A stretch of DNA of 17,171 nucleotides from Desulfobacula sp. (GTDB taxonomy: Bacteria; Desulfobacterota; Desulfobacteria; Desulfobacterales; Desulfobacteraceae), in assembly GCF_021107415.1 (NCBI RefSeq), contig NZ_JAIOSW010000446.1:1-17171 (forward strand), written 5' to 3'. A program made the position numbers and the translations under genes. Positions 7,747 through 15,387 of the stretch are shown in pieces. Positions within the stretch are counted from its first letter, which is position 1. Each line of letters starts with the position of its first letter. The notes beneath the pieces are model-generated. The model saw only the letters and a list, made by a program, of their open reading frames with translations. It was not told the origin of the DNA and did no database searches.

Positions 7747-9129
7747 ATGATCAAGTATTCCATTGCCATTGTCGACGATGAAGAGATCATCAGGGATGCG
7801 CTTGATATAACACTTTCCAATGAATTTGATGTAATCCTTTTTGAAAATGCGGAATCATTTTTAGCTTCTATCGAGAATAGAACTCCTGATCTGGTTTTAA
7901 TGGATATTGGCCTTCCCATGATGAGCGGTATAGAGGCTCTTGGAATCGTAAAAGAAAAAACCAATGATATACCCGTCATTATGATCACTGCCTATGAAGA
8001 TATCAACATGGTGATCCAATCTATGAAAATAGGCGCATTTGATTTTATTTTAAAACCCATTAATCCGGATATCCTGGAGCTTACCATTAAAAAAGCGATT
8101 TCATCAATTGTACTTATTAAAGAGGTAAAGATTTTACAGGAAAAGTTTCTTCAGGAAAACGAACCTTGTTTTATCGGAGAAAGCAAAAATATTGAAAATG
8201 TAATGGATTTCGTTAATTTAGTAGCAAAAAGTTCTGATACGCCGATTATGATTCTAGGAGAGACCGGCACAGGAAAAGAGCTTATTGCAAAGGCTATTCA
8301 TGCCAGAAGCCCTGTTTTTCAAGGACCATTTATTCCCGTCAATTGTTCGGCATTTCCAGAAGATCTGATTGAATCCGAGCTGTTCGGGTATGAAGCCGGT
8401 GCATTTACCGGTGCAAATAAACAGGGAAAGAAAGGTTTTATAGAAGAGGCCGATGGCGGTACGCTTTTTTTTGATGAAGTTGCGGATTTGAGCCTGGCAG
8501 GTCAGGCAAAGCTTTTGCGTTTTTTAGAGAGTGGTGAATTTTATAAGGTTGGCGGAACAAAAAAATATCATGTTCAGACCCGGGTTGTTTCTGCAACCAA
8601 TAAAAAGATTGAAGAGCTTGTTAAAAAGGAAAAATTCAGAAAAGACTTATATTTCAGGCTGTGTGTGGTCAAGGCTGAAATCCCATCCTTAAATGAGAGA
8701 AAAGAGGATATCATGCCCCTTGCCAAACACTTTCTGTATGAATTTAATCAGAAGTTTTCAAAAACATTAACAGGATTTTCAAGAGAGGCTGAAGTACATC
8801 TCTTATCATATGAGTTTATCGGCAATGCCAGGGAACTAAAAAATATGATCGAACGGGCGGTACTCATTGCAAAAACCGACAGGGTTGAACTGGACGGGTT
8901 AAAGGGCTCATCAAGTTCGCTGGGTGATAAAAGCAAGTCTCCACCTAAGCAAGATCAGGGTCTTAGTCCTAAAGGGATTAACCTTGCCAAATTGCTTGAA
9001 AGTACGGAAAAAAAATTTATGGAACAAGCCCTGGCACTCTCAAAAGGCAATGAAAGTAAAGCCGCAAGATTATTAAATATGAATCACCACACCTTTAGAT
9101 ACCGGTGGAAAAAGATATCTAAGAAATAA
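7747..9129 (+). CDS. NtrC-family sigma-54 response regulator
   Basis: A 460-residue activator with three domains. The receiver (1-120) has the acidic pair Asp10-Asp11, phospho-acceptor Asp53 in VLMDIGLP, Thr81 and Lys103 in ILKPI. The AAA+ domain (about 142-372) has Walker A GETGTGKE (171-178), the sigma-54 contact loop GAFTGA (218-223) and Walker B GTLFFDE (238-244), all intact. A Ser/Lys-rich linker (about 386-408) leads to a Fis-type helix-turn-helix (about 412-456, GNESKAARLLNMNHHTFRYR). It should be phosphorylated by the upstream histidine kinase and then activate RNA polymerase with sigma-54. I looked for a -24/-12 sigma-54 promoter by eye and found no convincing one in the window, so its targets may lie elsewhere. 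Confidence 0.95.
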   Translation: MIKYSIAIVDDEEIIRDALDITLSNEFDVILFENAESFLASIENRTPDLVLMDIGLPMMSGIEALGIVKEKTNDIPVIMITAYEDINMVIQSMKIGAFDFILKPINPDILELTIKKAISSIVLIKEVKILQEKFLQENEPCFIGESKNIENVMDFVNLVAKSSDTPIMILGETGTGKELIAKAIHARSPVFQGPFIPVNCSAFPEDLIESELFGYEAGAFTGANKQGKKGFIEEADGGTLFFDEVADLSLAGQAKLLRFLESGEFYKVGGTKKYHVQTRVVSATNKKIEELVKKEKFRKDLYFRLCVVKAEIPSLNERKEDIMPLAKHFLYEFNQKFSKTLTGFSREAEVHLLSYEFIGNARELKNMIERAVLIAKTDRVELDGLKGSSSSLGDKSKSPPKQDQGLSPKGINLAKLLESTEKKFMEQALALSKGNESKAARLLNMNHHTFRYRWKKISKK

Positions 9130-9133
9130 TTTT

Positions 9134-9502
9134 TTACATACCAGTGATTCCAATGGGTTGTTTCACTACAGTTAAAAGCATTTTTAACTGAGAGCGGGCC
9201 GTTACGGAATGGGGCACATTTGCTGGCATGACTACTACCTGTCCTCTGGTTGCTTTTATTTTCTTTCCGTCAATGTTAATAAGGGCTTCACCATCCAGAA
9301 CCTGAATCATTGCATCGCCCGGGGAAGTGTGGGCACTGATTTCTTCATCCTGATCAAAAGCAAACAGGGTGATGTTGACGTGGGATTTGCTCGAAAGGGT
9401 TCTACTGACAACCCTTCCTTCTTCATAATCAACAAGATTAACAATATCTACAGGTGTGGAAAAAGGGATATTTTTAATTAACTGGGTCGCTTTATCTGTC
9501 AT
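9134..9502 (-). CDS. Small single-domain cupin protein
   Basis: A 122-residue cupin. The family's first motif is seen as SAHTSPGDAMIQVLDGEA (57-74), keeping only one His (58) and Asp63 where many have HxH and Glu; the second motif is GQVVVMPANVPHSV (87-100) with His98. This reduced pattern is common in short stand-alone cupins of anaerobes. It may bind a metal with few ligands. The substrate or ligand is unknown and the protein may be a binding or regulatory unit rather than an enzyme. The stop lies five bases from the stop of the response regulator, so the two genes are convergent with no visible hairpin between. The start ATG (9502-9500) has a moderate AAAGGA site. Confidence 0.87.
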   Translation of the reverse strand: MTDKATQLIKNIPFSTPVDIVNLVDYEEGRVVSRTLSSKSHVNITLFAFDQDEEISAHTSPGDAMIQVLDGEALINIDGKKIKATRGQVVVMPANVPHSVTARSQLKMLLTVVKQPIGITGM

Positions 9503-9603
9503 AATCCGGTCCTTTCAAAAGTTAAGGCTTAAATGTTTTGTGCTTATTTTCGTTGAATATAATCATGATTCGGCAATCTTGCAAAGATTTCCATAATCAT
9601 TTT

Positions 9604-9888
9604 TTTGTTGGCAGCTACTTTATAAAAGATTTGGAATTAACCCTTTGGATGATAGGGGCAGGTGTGGTCACCAGCCTTCCATTGCTGTGGTTTGCAGCAG
9701 CTGTGAAAAGACTTAACTTGTCCACCATTGGAATTTTGCAATATCTGGCCCCTTCCATTGCTTTTATACTGGGTGTGTTTGTCTATAAGGAAGCATTCAC
9801 CCATCACAACCTGATCACTTTTGGATGCATCTGGGTGGGCGTAATTTTATATGTCTGGGAGTCCATGCTGAAGAATCAAAGGCCATGA
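9604..9888 (+). pseudogene. rarD: RarD/EamA transporter, C-terminal remnant
   Basis: The frame from about 9628 matches the C-terminal third of the RarD permease family (EamA/DMT superfamily): IGAGVVTSLPLLWFAAAVKR, then LSTIGILQYLAPSIAFILGV, and a final helix ending near WESMLKNQRP. Intact RarD proteins have about 300 residues and ten helices; only about 85-95 residues and three helices remain here. The frame is open upstream to a TTG at 9538, but that part does not look like RarD and has no clear ribosome site. The N-terminal part was therefore lost by deletion or replacement, and the remnant is unlikely to work as a transporter. Confidence 0.75.
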
Positions 9889-9971
9889 TCAATAGAATTC
9901 CAGATATAATAGGATTTGTAAATTGATTAATAATAACCCACTGTTTGTCAGATTTGATTTTGTCAAACGCC

Positions 9972-10994
9972 TTATTTGATATCTGATATAAATGCATCTA
10001 CAATCTCTTCTTTAGTCGCCCAGGAAGTGACTATTCTGATTGCTGAATTATGATCACTAATTTTATTCCAGACATAAAATTTATATTTTTTGCTTAATTT
10101 TTCGATTAATTTGTCTGGTAAAATAGGGAAAATCTGGTTTGAAACAGGTTCTGTTAAAAATTCATAATTAAATTTTTCAATTCTTTTAGATATTTTTGCA
10201 GCCATTGAATTTGCATGTCTCCCCAATTCAAAAAATAAATCATCCTTAAAAAGCTCTAAAAATTGAATTCCCAGTATTCTCCCTTTAGCAAGCAGCGCTC
10301 CTTTTTGTTTCAAATGGAATCTAAAATTTTCTTTCAGCTGTTTATTATTTATGACTATTGCTTCTCCAAGCAGTGCACCATTTTTTGTTCCGCCAATGTA
10401 AAAAATATCAAGATATTTTGATAATTCAGGTAGAGTAAGGTCATTTTGTTCCGATGTTAAAGCGGAACCAAGGCGAGCCCCATCAAGATATAAAAATAGA
10501 TTATTCTGTTTGCAAAAAGAGGATAATTCTTTTAATTCTTTTTTACGATAAATATTGCCGGTTTCTGTTGAATTTGAAATAAAAACTAATTTTGGTTTTA
10601 CCATATGTTCATCTTCGTGCAAATTAATGACTGATTCTATATTTTGAGGGTTTAATTTCCCATTTCTTGTCTCAATAATGTTTACTTTATGACCAGTTGC
10701 TTCTATAGCACCCGCTTCGTGAACTGCTATATGTCCATTGGTAGTGGCAATTACAGATTCATAGGGTTTCAAAATTGATGCGATAACGATTAAATTTGCT
10801 TGTGTCCCGCCAGACACAAAATGTATATCTGCATTAGGATTTTTAATTCTTTGACGAATAATTTCTATAGCTTCAATGCAATAATTATCCTGGCCGTATC
10901 CTTCTTCCTGCATAAAATTTGTTTTACCAAGGGCTTCTAAGATTCTTGGGTGAGCCCCTTCACAGTAGTCGTTTTTAAAATTATATTGAGTCAT
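9972..10994 (-). CDS. Threonine aldolase / beta-eliminating lyase family PLP enzyme
   Basis: A 340-residue PLP enzyme of fold type I, the usual length for low-specificity threonine aldolases, which split L-threonine or allo-threonine to glycine and acetaldehyde. Visible features: SGGTQAN (61-67, phosphate loop), His92 in IAVHEAGA (stacks on the cofactor), DGARLGSAL (171-179) with Asp171 holding the pyridine nitrogen, and the Schiff-base lysine Lys204 in GGTKNGA. The gene is very AT-rich (14/60 GC in one line counted) and unlike its neighbours, which suggests transfer. The ATG (10994-10992) has only a weak ribosome site; TATAAT on the minus strand at 11021-11016 could be a -10. The exact substrate within the family is not certain. 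Confidence 0.88.
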   Translation of the reverse strand: MTQYNFKNDYCEGAHPRILEALGKTNFMQEEGYGQDNYCIEAIEIIRQRIKNPNADIHFVSGGTQANLIVIASILKPYESVIATTNGHIAVHEAGAIEATGHKVNIIETRNGKLNPQNIESVINLHEDEHMVKPKLVFISNSTETGNIYRKKELKELSSFCKQNNLFLYLDGARLGSALTSEQNDLTLPELSKYLDIFYIGGTKNGALLGEAIVINNKQLKENFRFHLKQKGALLAKGRILGIQFLELFKDDLFFELGRHANSMAAKISKRIEKFNYEFLTEPVSNQIFPILPDKLIEKLSKKYKFYVWNKISDHNSAIRIVTSWATKEEIVDAFISDIK

Positions 10995-10999
10995 AGCTT

Positions 11000-11467
11000 A
11001 GGTTTACTATTTAGAATTATAAAATTACTTATTCCCAAACTGTAAGGAAGCTGCATTTTGTTGCCCTGCGTTTATATTCTGGTTATGGTTGGCACGCATT
11101 ACAAAATGAAATTTATACTCAAGATTCTAATTTTTATCAACTATTTTTCAAAATCTGATAGAATGTGATCTATATATTATAAAAAATAATGTGGACAATT
11201 CGGTAGTGACACCGGTGGTGGGTCATATAGTTGAATAAAAAACTCAAAACGGGAAAAGTCCTATATACCATATGTTGGGGTGTCCAAATTTTATCTGGAC
11301 TGAGTCTTTAAAATACCAGTAACCGCTCCATAATACGGACTCATTCTGAACGATTATAGACATAAGGCACGCCCTCACGTGTGCCTATATTTTGTGCTAA
11401 CTTGCTATAAAAAAACGCCTGATTCCCACTAATTTGGAGCGTAAAAGGACCACTGTTGAGAGAATTA
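11000..11467. other. Intergenic region, mixed composition, with coding relic
   Basis: About 470 bases between two minus-strand genes. It holds a short plus-strand coding relic (11131-11238, separate entry). GTCCA (11282-11286) and TGGAC (11296-11300) form an inverted pair, and AGGCAC / GTGCCT (11365-11370, 11381-11386) a six-base hairpin about 90 bases beyond the kinase stop, without a T run on the minus strand. The TGTCCAAATTTTATCTGGAC stretch (11281-11300) recalls ends of some IS3-type elements, but no matching partner or transposase was found, so I do not call an insertion sequence. Confidence 0.4.
11131..11238 (+). pseudogene. Coding relic, copy 1 of a three-copy family
   Basis: A 35-codon open stretch bounded by TAA at 11128 and TAA at 11236, with no start codon. 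It reads FQNLIECDLYIIKNNVDN over 11146-11199 and continues SVVTPVVGHIVE. The same segment recurs at 13932-13979 and 15317-15370. Against copy 2, 11151-11200 matches 36 of 50 bases without gaps; against copy 3, 11154-11175 matches 19 of 22. Several differences are silent (CTA/TTG for Leu, AAA/AAG for Lys, AAT/AAC for Asn), which points to an origin as coding sequence. The parent protein is not recognised. Confidence 0.35.
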
Positions 11468-13423
11468 CTACCCCTGAAGTTGTCTGATCAACTGCTCACA
11501 CATCCGTAAATTTTCGGGGTCAATCCCAGGCTTCTGCCTGCCCAGTTCCAGGCTTTTTTTAGCGGACAGCAGTGCCTTCGTTCTTTGGCCTGCCTTCGCC
11601 AACTCGGTCGCTTTCACAAAATACAAACTGTCTTCCCGCGGAAAGGTCCTTATAAGCGAATCCAGCAAGCCAATCCCTTCTTGAATCTGTCCGATCTGGC
11701 ACAGAAGCTGGGCCTTCATAGTTGAACTCTTGAAGCCTGTATTGTTATGTTTCATTCCTATGTCACAGAATTTCAGGGCGCTTTTAACATCCCCCCGAGA
11801 AACATGCAGACGTATCAGGTTTTCTATGGCGAAGGCATTATTCTTTTCCAATTTGAGAAGCGTGGTAAGCGGACCGATTGCGTCATCTGCCTGATCCGTT
11901 GCGATAAGAGCCACAGCCAAGTTCTGAAACCGACCCGCTTTAGGCTCCCCAATCTTCACCAGGGAGTTAAAAACCTTCGCCGCCAACACCAACTTTTGTT
12001 CACGAAGCAGTTCCTCAGCCATGGCCTCGCATTTCAATACCAGGGTCATTTTTTCAGGAAACAGTTCCAGCGCCCGAACAGCGGCCTCAACTGCCTCCGA
12101 GTGATTGCCCGTCTCGAAATAAGCGCCTATCAGATTCAGATACGCCCCTGAATTCAGAGGGTCGGCCTCGGTTGCTCTTGTAAACGCATTCCAGGCGCGC
12201 TTGTACTCGTCGACCTTTTTGTACGCCAGCCCCAAGTTGTTCCAAGCGACTGAATAATCCTCATATATCGACACAGCTTTCTCGAGGTGCTTTATCGCCT
12301 GATCCCAATTCTCACTCTGGTAATAAATAAGCCCTAATTCATTGTAAATACCGGGATCAGTCGGATCTTCTTTCTGAAGCTCCCGTAGCAATGCTGTGCT
12401 TTCCTTGAACTTCCCATTTTCCCTGCACACCATGGCTCTTGCGTAACGACCCCGATAAGCCTCATCTGACGATGTCCGTGGCACAGGCATCAACGCTAAG
12501 TTATGATTTTTAACGACTTTTAGGATGTCCGAACGAAATGCATCAAAGGTTTGATACCTTTTCGCGGGATTCTTTTGCATACATTTTTTCACTATATGGT
12601 TCAGCGGCGTCTGCTGAATTTTTACTTCTGCGTTCCGATGTAACTCGGAGTATGTCCTGAATAGATCCCGTGCCCCAGGTGGTATTATGTATGGGTATTT
12701 ACCACAAGAAACCAATTCATACAGGATGACTCCGAAGGCATATATATCTACGCGATGATCGATTGGTTGGTCCAGGCTGAACTGTTCAGGGGCCATATAA
12801 GGCAATGTTCCGCCGCGGTGGCCTTCTTCCCCGACCATTGATGCCATTCCAAAATCGGTGACCTTCAAAACCCCATTTTGATCGATCAGCAGGTTCTCTG
12901 GCTTGATATCACGGTGAGACTGCAGGCCCGACTTCAAGGCAAACTCCATTGCATCACAAAACTGCTTCGCCCAGGAAACCGCGATCCCGATGCTGATATG
13001 CTGGAATGAAATGGCATCGCGCAGCGACGCAAAATCGGTTCGTGGTCCGACAATAAACTCCGAACCTACAAACAGACGAAAATCAAGTTCACCGGTAAAC
13101 CGGACTTTCACAATATTCGGGTGGTATTCCAAGGATGCCCATACATTCACTTCCTGGCGAAGCGCTTCCGTCGCCTCCGCCGAATAGTCACCTTGGAATG
13201 TTTTTAGCGCCAGGGGCAGTGGTTCCTTCTCGTGTATGACCTTGTAAACGATGCCCATCCCTGACTTACCTTCACCTCCAAAAATTGCCTCCACCAGATA
13301 CTTGTTGTCAATTTTGTCACCGATTTTGTAGGTATCTTTTCGGCCAAACGCACCCAAGCCTCCGCCTTTGGGCTTGGACTTTACTTTCTCTTCACGTCCA
13401 AATATGCGATCAAATAGCGACAT
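11468..13423 (-). CDS. Ser/Thr protein kinase with C-terminal TPR repeats
   Basis: A 651-residue cytoplasmic protein. The kinase domain (about 40-305) has ATP-site Lys74 (LALKTF), the catalytic loop HRDIKPENLL (170-179, Asp172), DFG 190-192 and the APE motif (211-213), so it should be active. Its glycine loop, GGEGKSGMG (49-57), has two more residues than the usual GEGGMG form. From about 325 to the end there are tandem TPR units, clearest at 357-390, 391-424 and 425-458, that should bind partner proteins or the kinase's own targets. No membrane helix or external sensor is present, unlike PknB-type kinases. The ATG has an AAGGGGG site. GC is about half (32/60 in one line counted), well above the adjacent aldolase gene, suggesting transfer. 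No phosphatase or FHA gene is beside it. Confidence 0.92.
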   Translation of the reverse strand: MSLFDRIFGREEKVKSKPKGGGLGAFGRKDTYKIGDKIDNKYLVEAIFGGEGKSGMGIVYKVIHEKEPLPLALKTFQGDYSAEATEALRQEVNVWASLEYHPNIVKVRFTGELDFRLFVGSEFIVGPRTDFASLRDAISFQHISIGIAVSWAKQFCDAMEFALKSGLQSHRDIKPENLLIDQNGVLKVTDFGMASMVGEEGHRGGTLPYMAPEQFSLDQPIDHRVDIYAFGVILYELVSCGKYPYIIPPGARDLFRTYSELHRNAEVKIQQTPLNHIVKKCMQKNPAKRYQTFDAFRSDILKVVKNHNLALMPVPRTSSDEAYRGRYARAMVCRENGKFKESTALLRELQKEDPTDPGIYNELGLIYYQSENWDQAIKHLEKAVSIYEDYSVAWNNLGLAYKKVDEYKRAWNAFTRATEADPLNSGAYLNLIGAYFETGNHSEAVEAAVRALELFPEKMTLVLKCEAMAEELLREQKLVLAAKVFNSLVKIGEPKAGRFQNLAVALIATDQADDAIGPLTTLLKLEKNNAFAIENLIRLHVSRGDVKSALKFCDIGMKHNNTGFKSSTMKAQLLCQIGQIQEGIGLLDSLIRTFPREDSLYFVKATELAKAGQRTKALLSAKKSLELGRQKPGIDPENLRMCEQLIRQLQG

Positions 13424-13701
13424 GAAGCCCCCTTTTTATTTGAGGTGTTTGAAAAATAAAAGCCACCACTATCATATCCTAAATAGCAAGGGATATTGAC
13501 AGTTCATTTTTCAATACCTTTCATTCGTTATATCTTTCTTAATTTTTGCGTGGCCTTTTTAGTCAACTTAGCACCTTTTTCAATGCTATCCCAGGATTAT
13601 CTATTCCTTTTGTTATAATCATCCCCCGAAAAAATGGCGACTGGTTAAGCTATTTCCAATTTTCCATGATATGCCATTTTTACAAAAAAAAGAGAGGAAT
13701 A

Positions 13702-13999
13702 ATGGTATCATTAGGGACGAGTCAAATCAAATAAATTACCGAGCGCTTCTTTCACCAGTCAGAGCTTTTTGAATATTTCCAAAATACCACATCTGGTATA
13801 GACAAATTTTTCATCCCCAGATTTAAAAATAAATTATATGGAAATAAAAAAAATCAAATTGAACATGGCTCCATTAAAGCATATTGGAGACCAACTTGAT
13901 TTTTATTCAAACCGGAAAAATAAATTTCTGAAATCTGTCAAAATAATTTTTGTATATTATAAAGAACACTGTGGGAAATTGTCTCAAATGAAACTTGTC
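13702..13999 (+). pseudogene. Decayed gene, copy 2 of the three-copy relic family
   Basis: ATG 13702 follows a good GAGAGGA site and reads MVSLGTSQIK, then TAA at 13732-13734. The same frame stays open beyond this stop for 54 codons (ERFFHQSELFEYF, then IDKFFIPRFKNKLYG) to a TGA near 13897. The adjacent frame then carries LIFIQTGKINF, and after two stops FLYIIKNTVGN, which matches copies 1 and 3. This is what a gene with a nonsense change, a frameshift near 13890 and further stops would look like. No family is recognised. The rest of the gap (13424-13701 and 14000-14093) shows nothing I can support, although the same frame is open back to about 13546. Confidence 0.35.
13844..13906 (-). terminator. 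Long imperfect hairpin downstream of the unknown gene
   Basis: Outer arms 13847-13861 and 13892-13906 pair at 13 of 15 positions; an inner stem CTCCA / TGGAG (13869-13873, 13885-13889) pairs fully. Read on the minus strand it lies about 190 bases after the stop of the 313-residue gene and is followed by a T-rich run. It could end that transcript before the kinase gene. It also overlaps the decayed coding copy, so the pairing may be accidental. Confidence 0.3.
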
Positions 14000-14093
14000 A
14001 AAAAATAAAGTTGACTTTTAACCCGCTCTTCTCGTTGACGTCCCCTAAGTTCCGTTTCGCCTGCAGGGAGCACCACGCTCTTCGAAGGTCTTA

Positions 14094-15035
14094 TTATTTG
14101 TAAATCTCCAGCCGCAGATCACAGGTAAACTCGGTGAACACTGTTCCAGGCGGGCACTGTTTCCGGTAGAGTGCTGCGGCCTCCAGGGGCCAATTGAGGA
14201 AATTGAAGAGTAGGTTGTCGGGCCCCCTATTGATGTATGCCATGAGAAGGTGCTTACCCCTGGGTTGAGAGAACGCGAAGTTATGAGTCTTTTTGTCCAT
14301 GGGTAACACCAATCTGCCCGGGAGCGCATACCAACCTGTCGACTTGAACCAGAGATGCCCCTTCTCTGCTGCGGGCGGGTTGCTCAATAGAAGTTTAGCG
14401 CCGCGACGATCGATGGGTTTCACTTTTCCGTCCGCCCTTTGGTGCTTGGCAATCCAGGTACCTAAATCCTCCTTCCGTTCAAAGGCGGTCACGCGCAGGA
14501 TGAAGTGGATACGCCGTGACCAGTGATCGATGGTGAGCTTGTCGGCCTCCGATTTGAACGCCAAAGGTTTGCCGTCTTTCAGCTTCTCCATGGCCCCGTC
14601 GTACTTCTGACCTTTTCCTTTCGCACCCAGGAGTTTCACGGGGTTGTAGCGCATGGAACGGCGTGAGACGAGACGCTTGAGTCGCCACGTGATGGAGGGT
14701 TCAGAAACGCCAATCAACTCGAAGGTATACCCACTGTGATCGCGTCCGGATTGGACGATGTATTGCTCAACCGCTTTGATTATCCGTTTGGGCAAGGTGT
14801 GACTTGCCGGTAGTATCCGATCGGGATCGGGAGAGGTATGGACAGGATTATTTATGAACTGTTTAAGCAGACGGCCTTCTCCTGTGCGCACCACCTTGCG
14901 CTCTGTGCTGAAGGCATTCGATTCGACCGGGAGCGAGAAACGACTCCTGTATTGATGTTTCCCCATGAAGTCGCGTGACAGGAGAACGCCCAAGTTGACG
15001 CGCCCTCGGTATAAGACGGTGTGGTAATCGCACAT
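14094..15035 (-). CDS. Unrecognised 313-residue basic protein
   Basis: I do not recognise this protein. The ATG (15035-15033) has a very strong GGGGAGGG site, so it is almost surely translated. No signal peptide or membrane helix is visible. It is basic throughout, with Arg/Lys clusters at 114-134 (SITWRLKRLVSRRSMRYNPVK in part), 137-144 and 203-215 (GKVKPIDRRGAK). Residues 103-130 could form a winged-helix or other nucleic-acid contact, but this is a guess. A conserved-looking aromatic block lies at 228-282 (LWFKSTGWYALPGRL, MAYINRG, LLFNFLNWPLE). GC is the highest in the window (37/60 in one line counted), so it probably came by transfer. It lies upstream of the kinase on the same strand but 670 bases away, with a possible terminator between, so an operon is doubtful. 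Confidence 0.75.
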   Translation of the reverse strand: MCDYHTVLYRGRVNLGVLLSRDFMGKHQYRSRFSLPVESNAFSTERKVVRTGEGRLLKQFINNPVHTSPDPDRILPASHTLPKRIIKAVEQYIVQSGRDHSGYTFELIGVSEPSITWRLKRLVSRRSMRYNPVKLLGAKGKGQKYDGAMEKLKDGKPLAFKSEADKLTIDHWSRRIHFILRVTAFERKEDLGTWIAKHQRADGKVKPIDRRGAKLLLSNPPAAEKGHLWFKSTGWYALPGRLVLPMDKKTHNFAFSQPRGKHLLMAYINRGPDNLLFNFLNWPLEAAALYRKQCPPGTVFTEFTCDLRLEIYK

Positions 15036-15187
15036 GATTCCCTCCCCTATTAAACTGATAAGAATTCCTTTTTCAAGGGCGGAATAAGAGAAAATTTAAG
15101 TTGTGCGCCGTAACTAAATAATTATACCGCTCTGTGCATCTTATAAATTTTAATGATCCGGCCAGATTTACTGAAGATCTGGACTAA

Positions 15188-15373
15188 AAATTAATTATCA
15201 ATTTTTTTAAAGACTGTAAAGATATTTTAAAAATAAACTTTGGTGGAAATATAATTGATACAGATAAAACTACTGAAATGTTCTTTATTGAAGATACATC
15301 TTACTGTACGTTGAAAACCAGGAAAATAATTTTTAGGATTCTGCTAAAATGTGATCAATATCATCTATGGTAG
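15188..15373 (+). pseudogene. Coding relic, copy 3 of the three-copy family
   Basis: Sixty-one open codons between TAA at 15185 and TAG at 15371 in an AT-rich gap, with no plausible start except an internal ATG at codon 31. It reads INFGGNIIDTDKTTEMFF, then TRKIIFRILLKCDQYHLW at the end. The last 18 codons align with copy 2 (TGKINF-NLSK, 13911-13943; 20 of 27 bases over the first nine codons) and with copy 1 (FQNLIECDLY). It has the amino-acid make-up of a real protein but no recognised family. The rest of this 350-base gap (15036-15187) holds the expected promoter of the 313-residue gene, with nothing else seen. Confidence 0.35.
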
Positions 15374-15387
15374 TAGGGAGGGATGCC

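Noticed and set aside
11025..11099. A 24-codon minus-strand frame (MRANHNQNINAGQQNAASLQ...) ahead of the aldolase gene
   Set aside because: Too short, no ribosome site checked as convincing, and no family recognised.
11087..11102. TTGGCACG resembling a sigma-54 -24 element
   Set aside because: The required -12 GC at the right distance is missing.
11281..11301. Possible insertion-sequence end (TGTCCA...TGGACT), with ATCTGGACT also at 15177-15185 as a possible direct repeat around the kinase and unknown gene
   Set aside because: A nine-base match can occur by chance in this much sequence, and no transposase or inverted partner was found.
13838..14008. A 56-codon plus-strand frame starting MEIKKIKLNMAPLKH and ending VKK
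   Set aside because: No ribosome site, and it lies in a different frame from the repeated segment that shows silent changes. It is probably a chance frame in AT-rich DNA.
14045..14329. A 94-codon minus-strand frame overlapping the end of the unknown gene
   Set aside because: It overlaps the better-supported gene in another frame and has no ribosome site or protein-like pattern.
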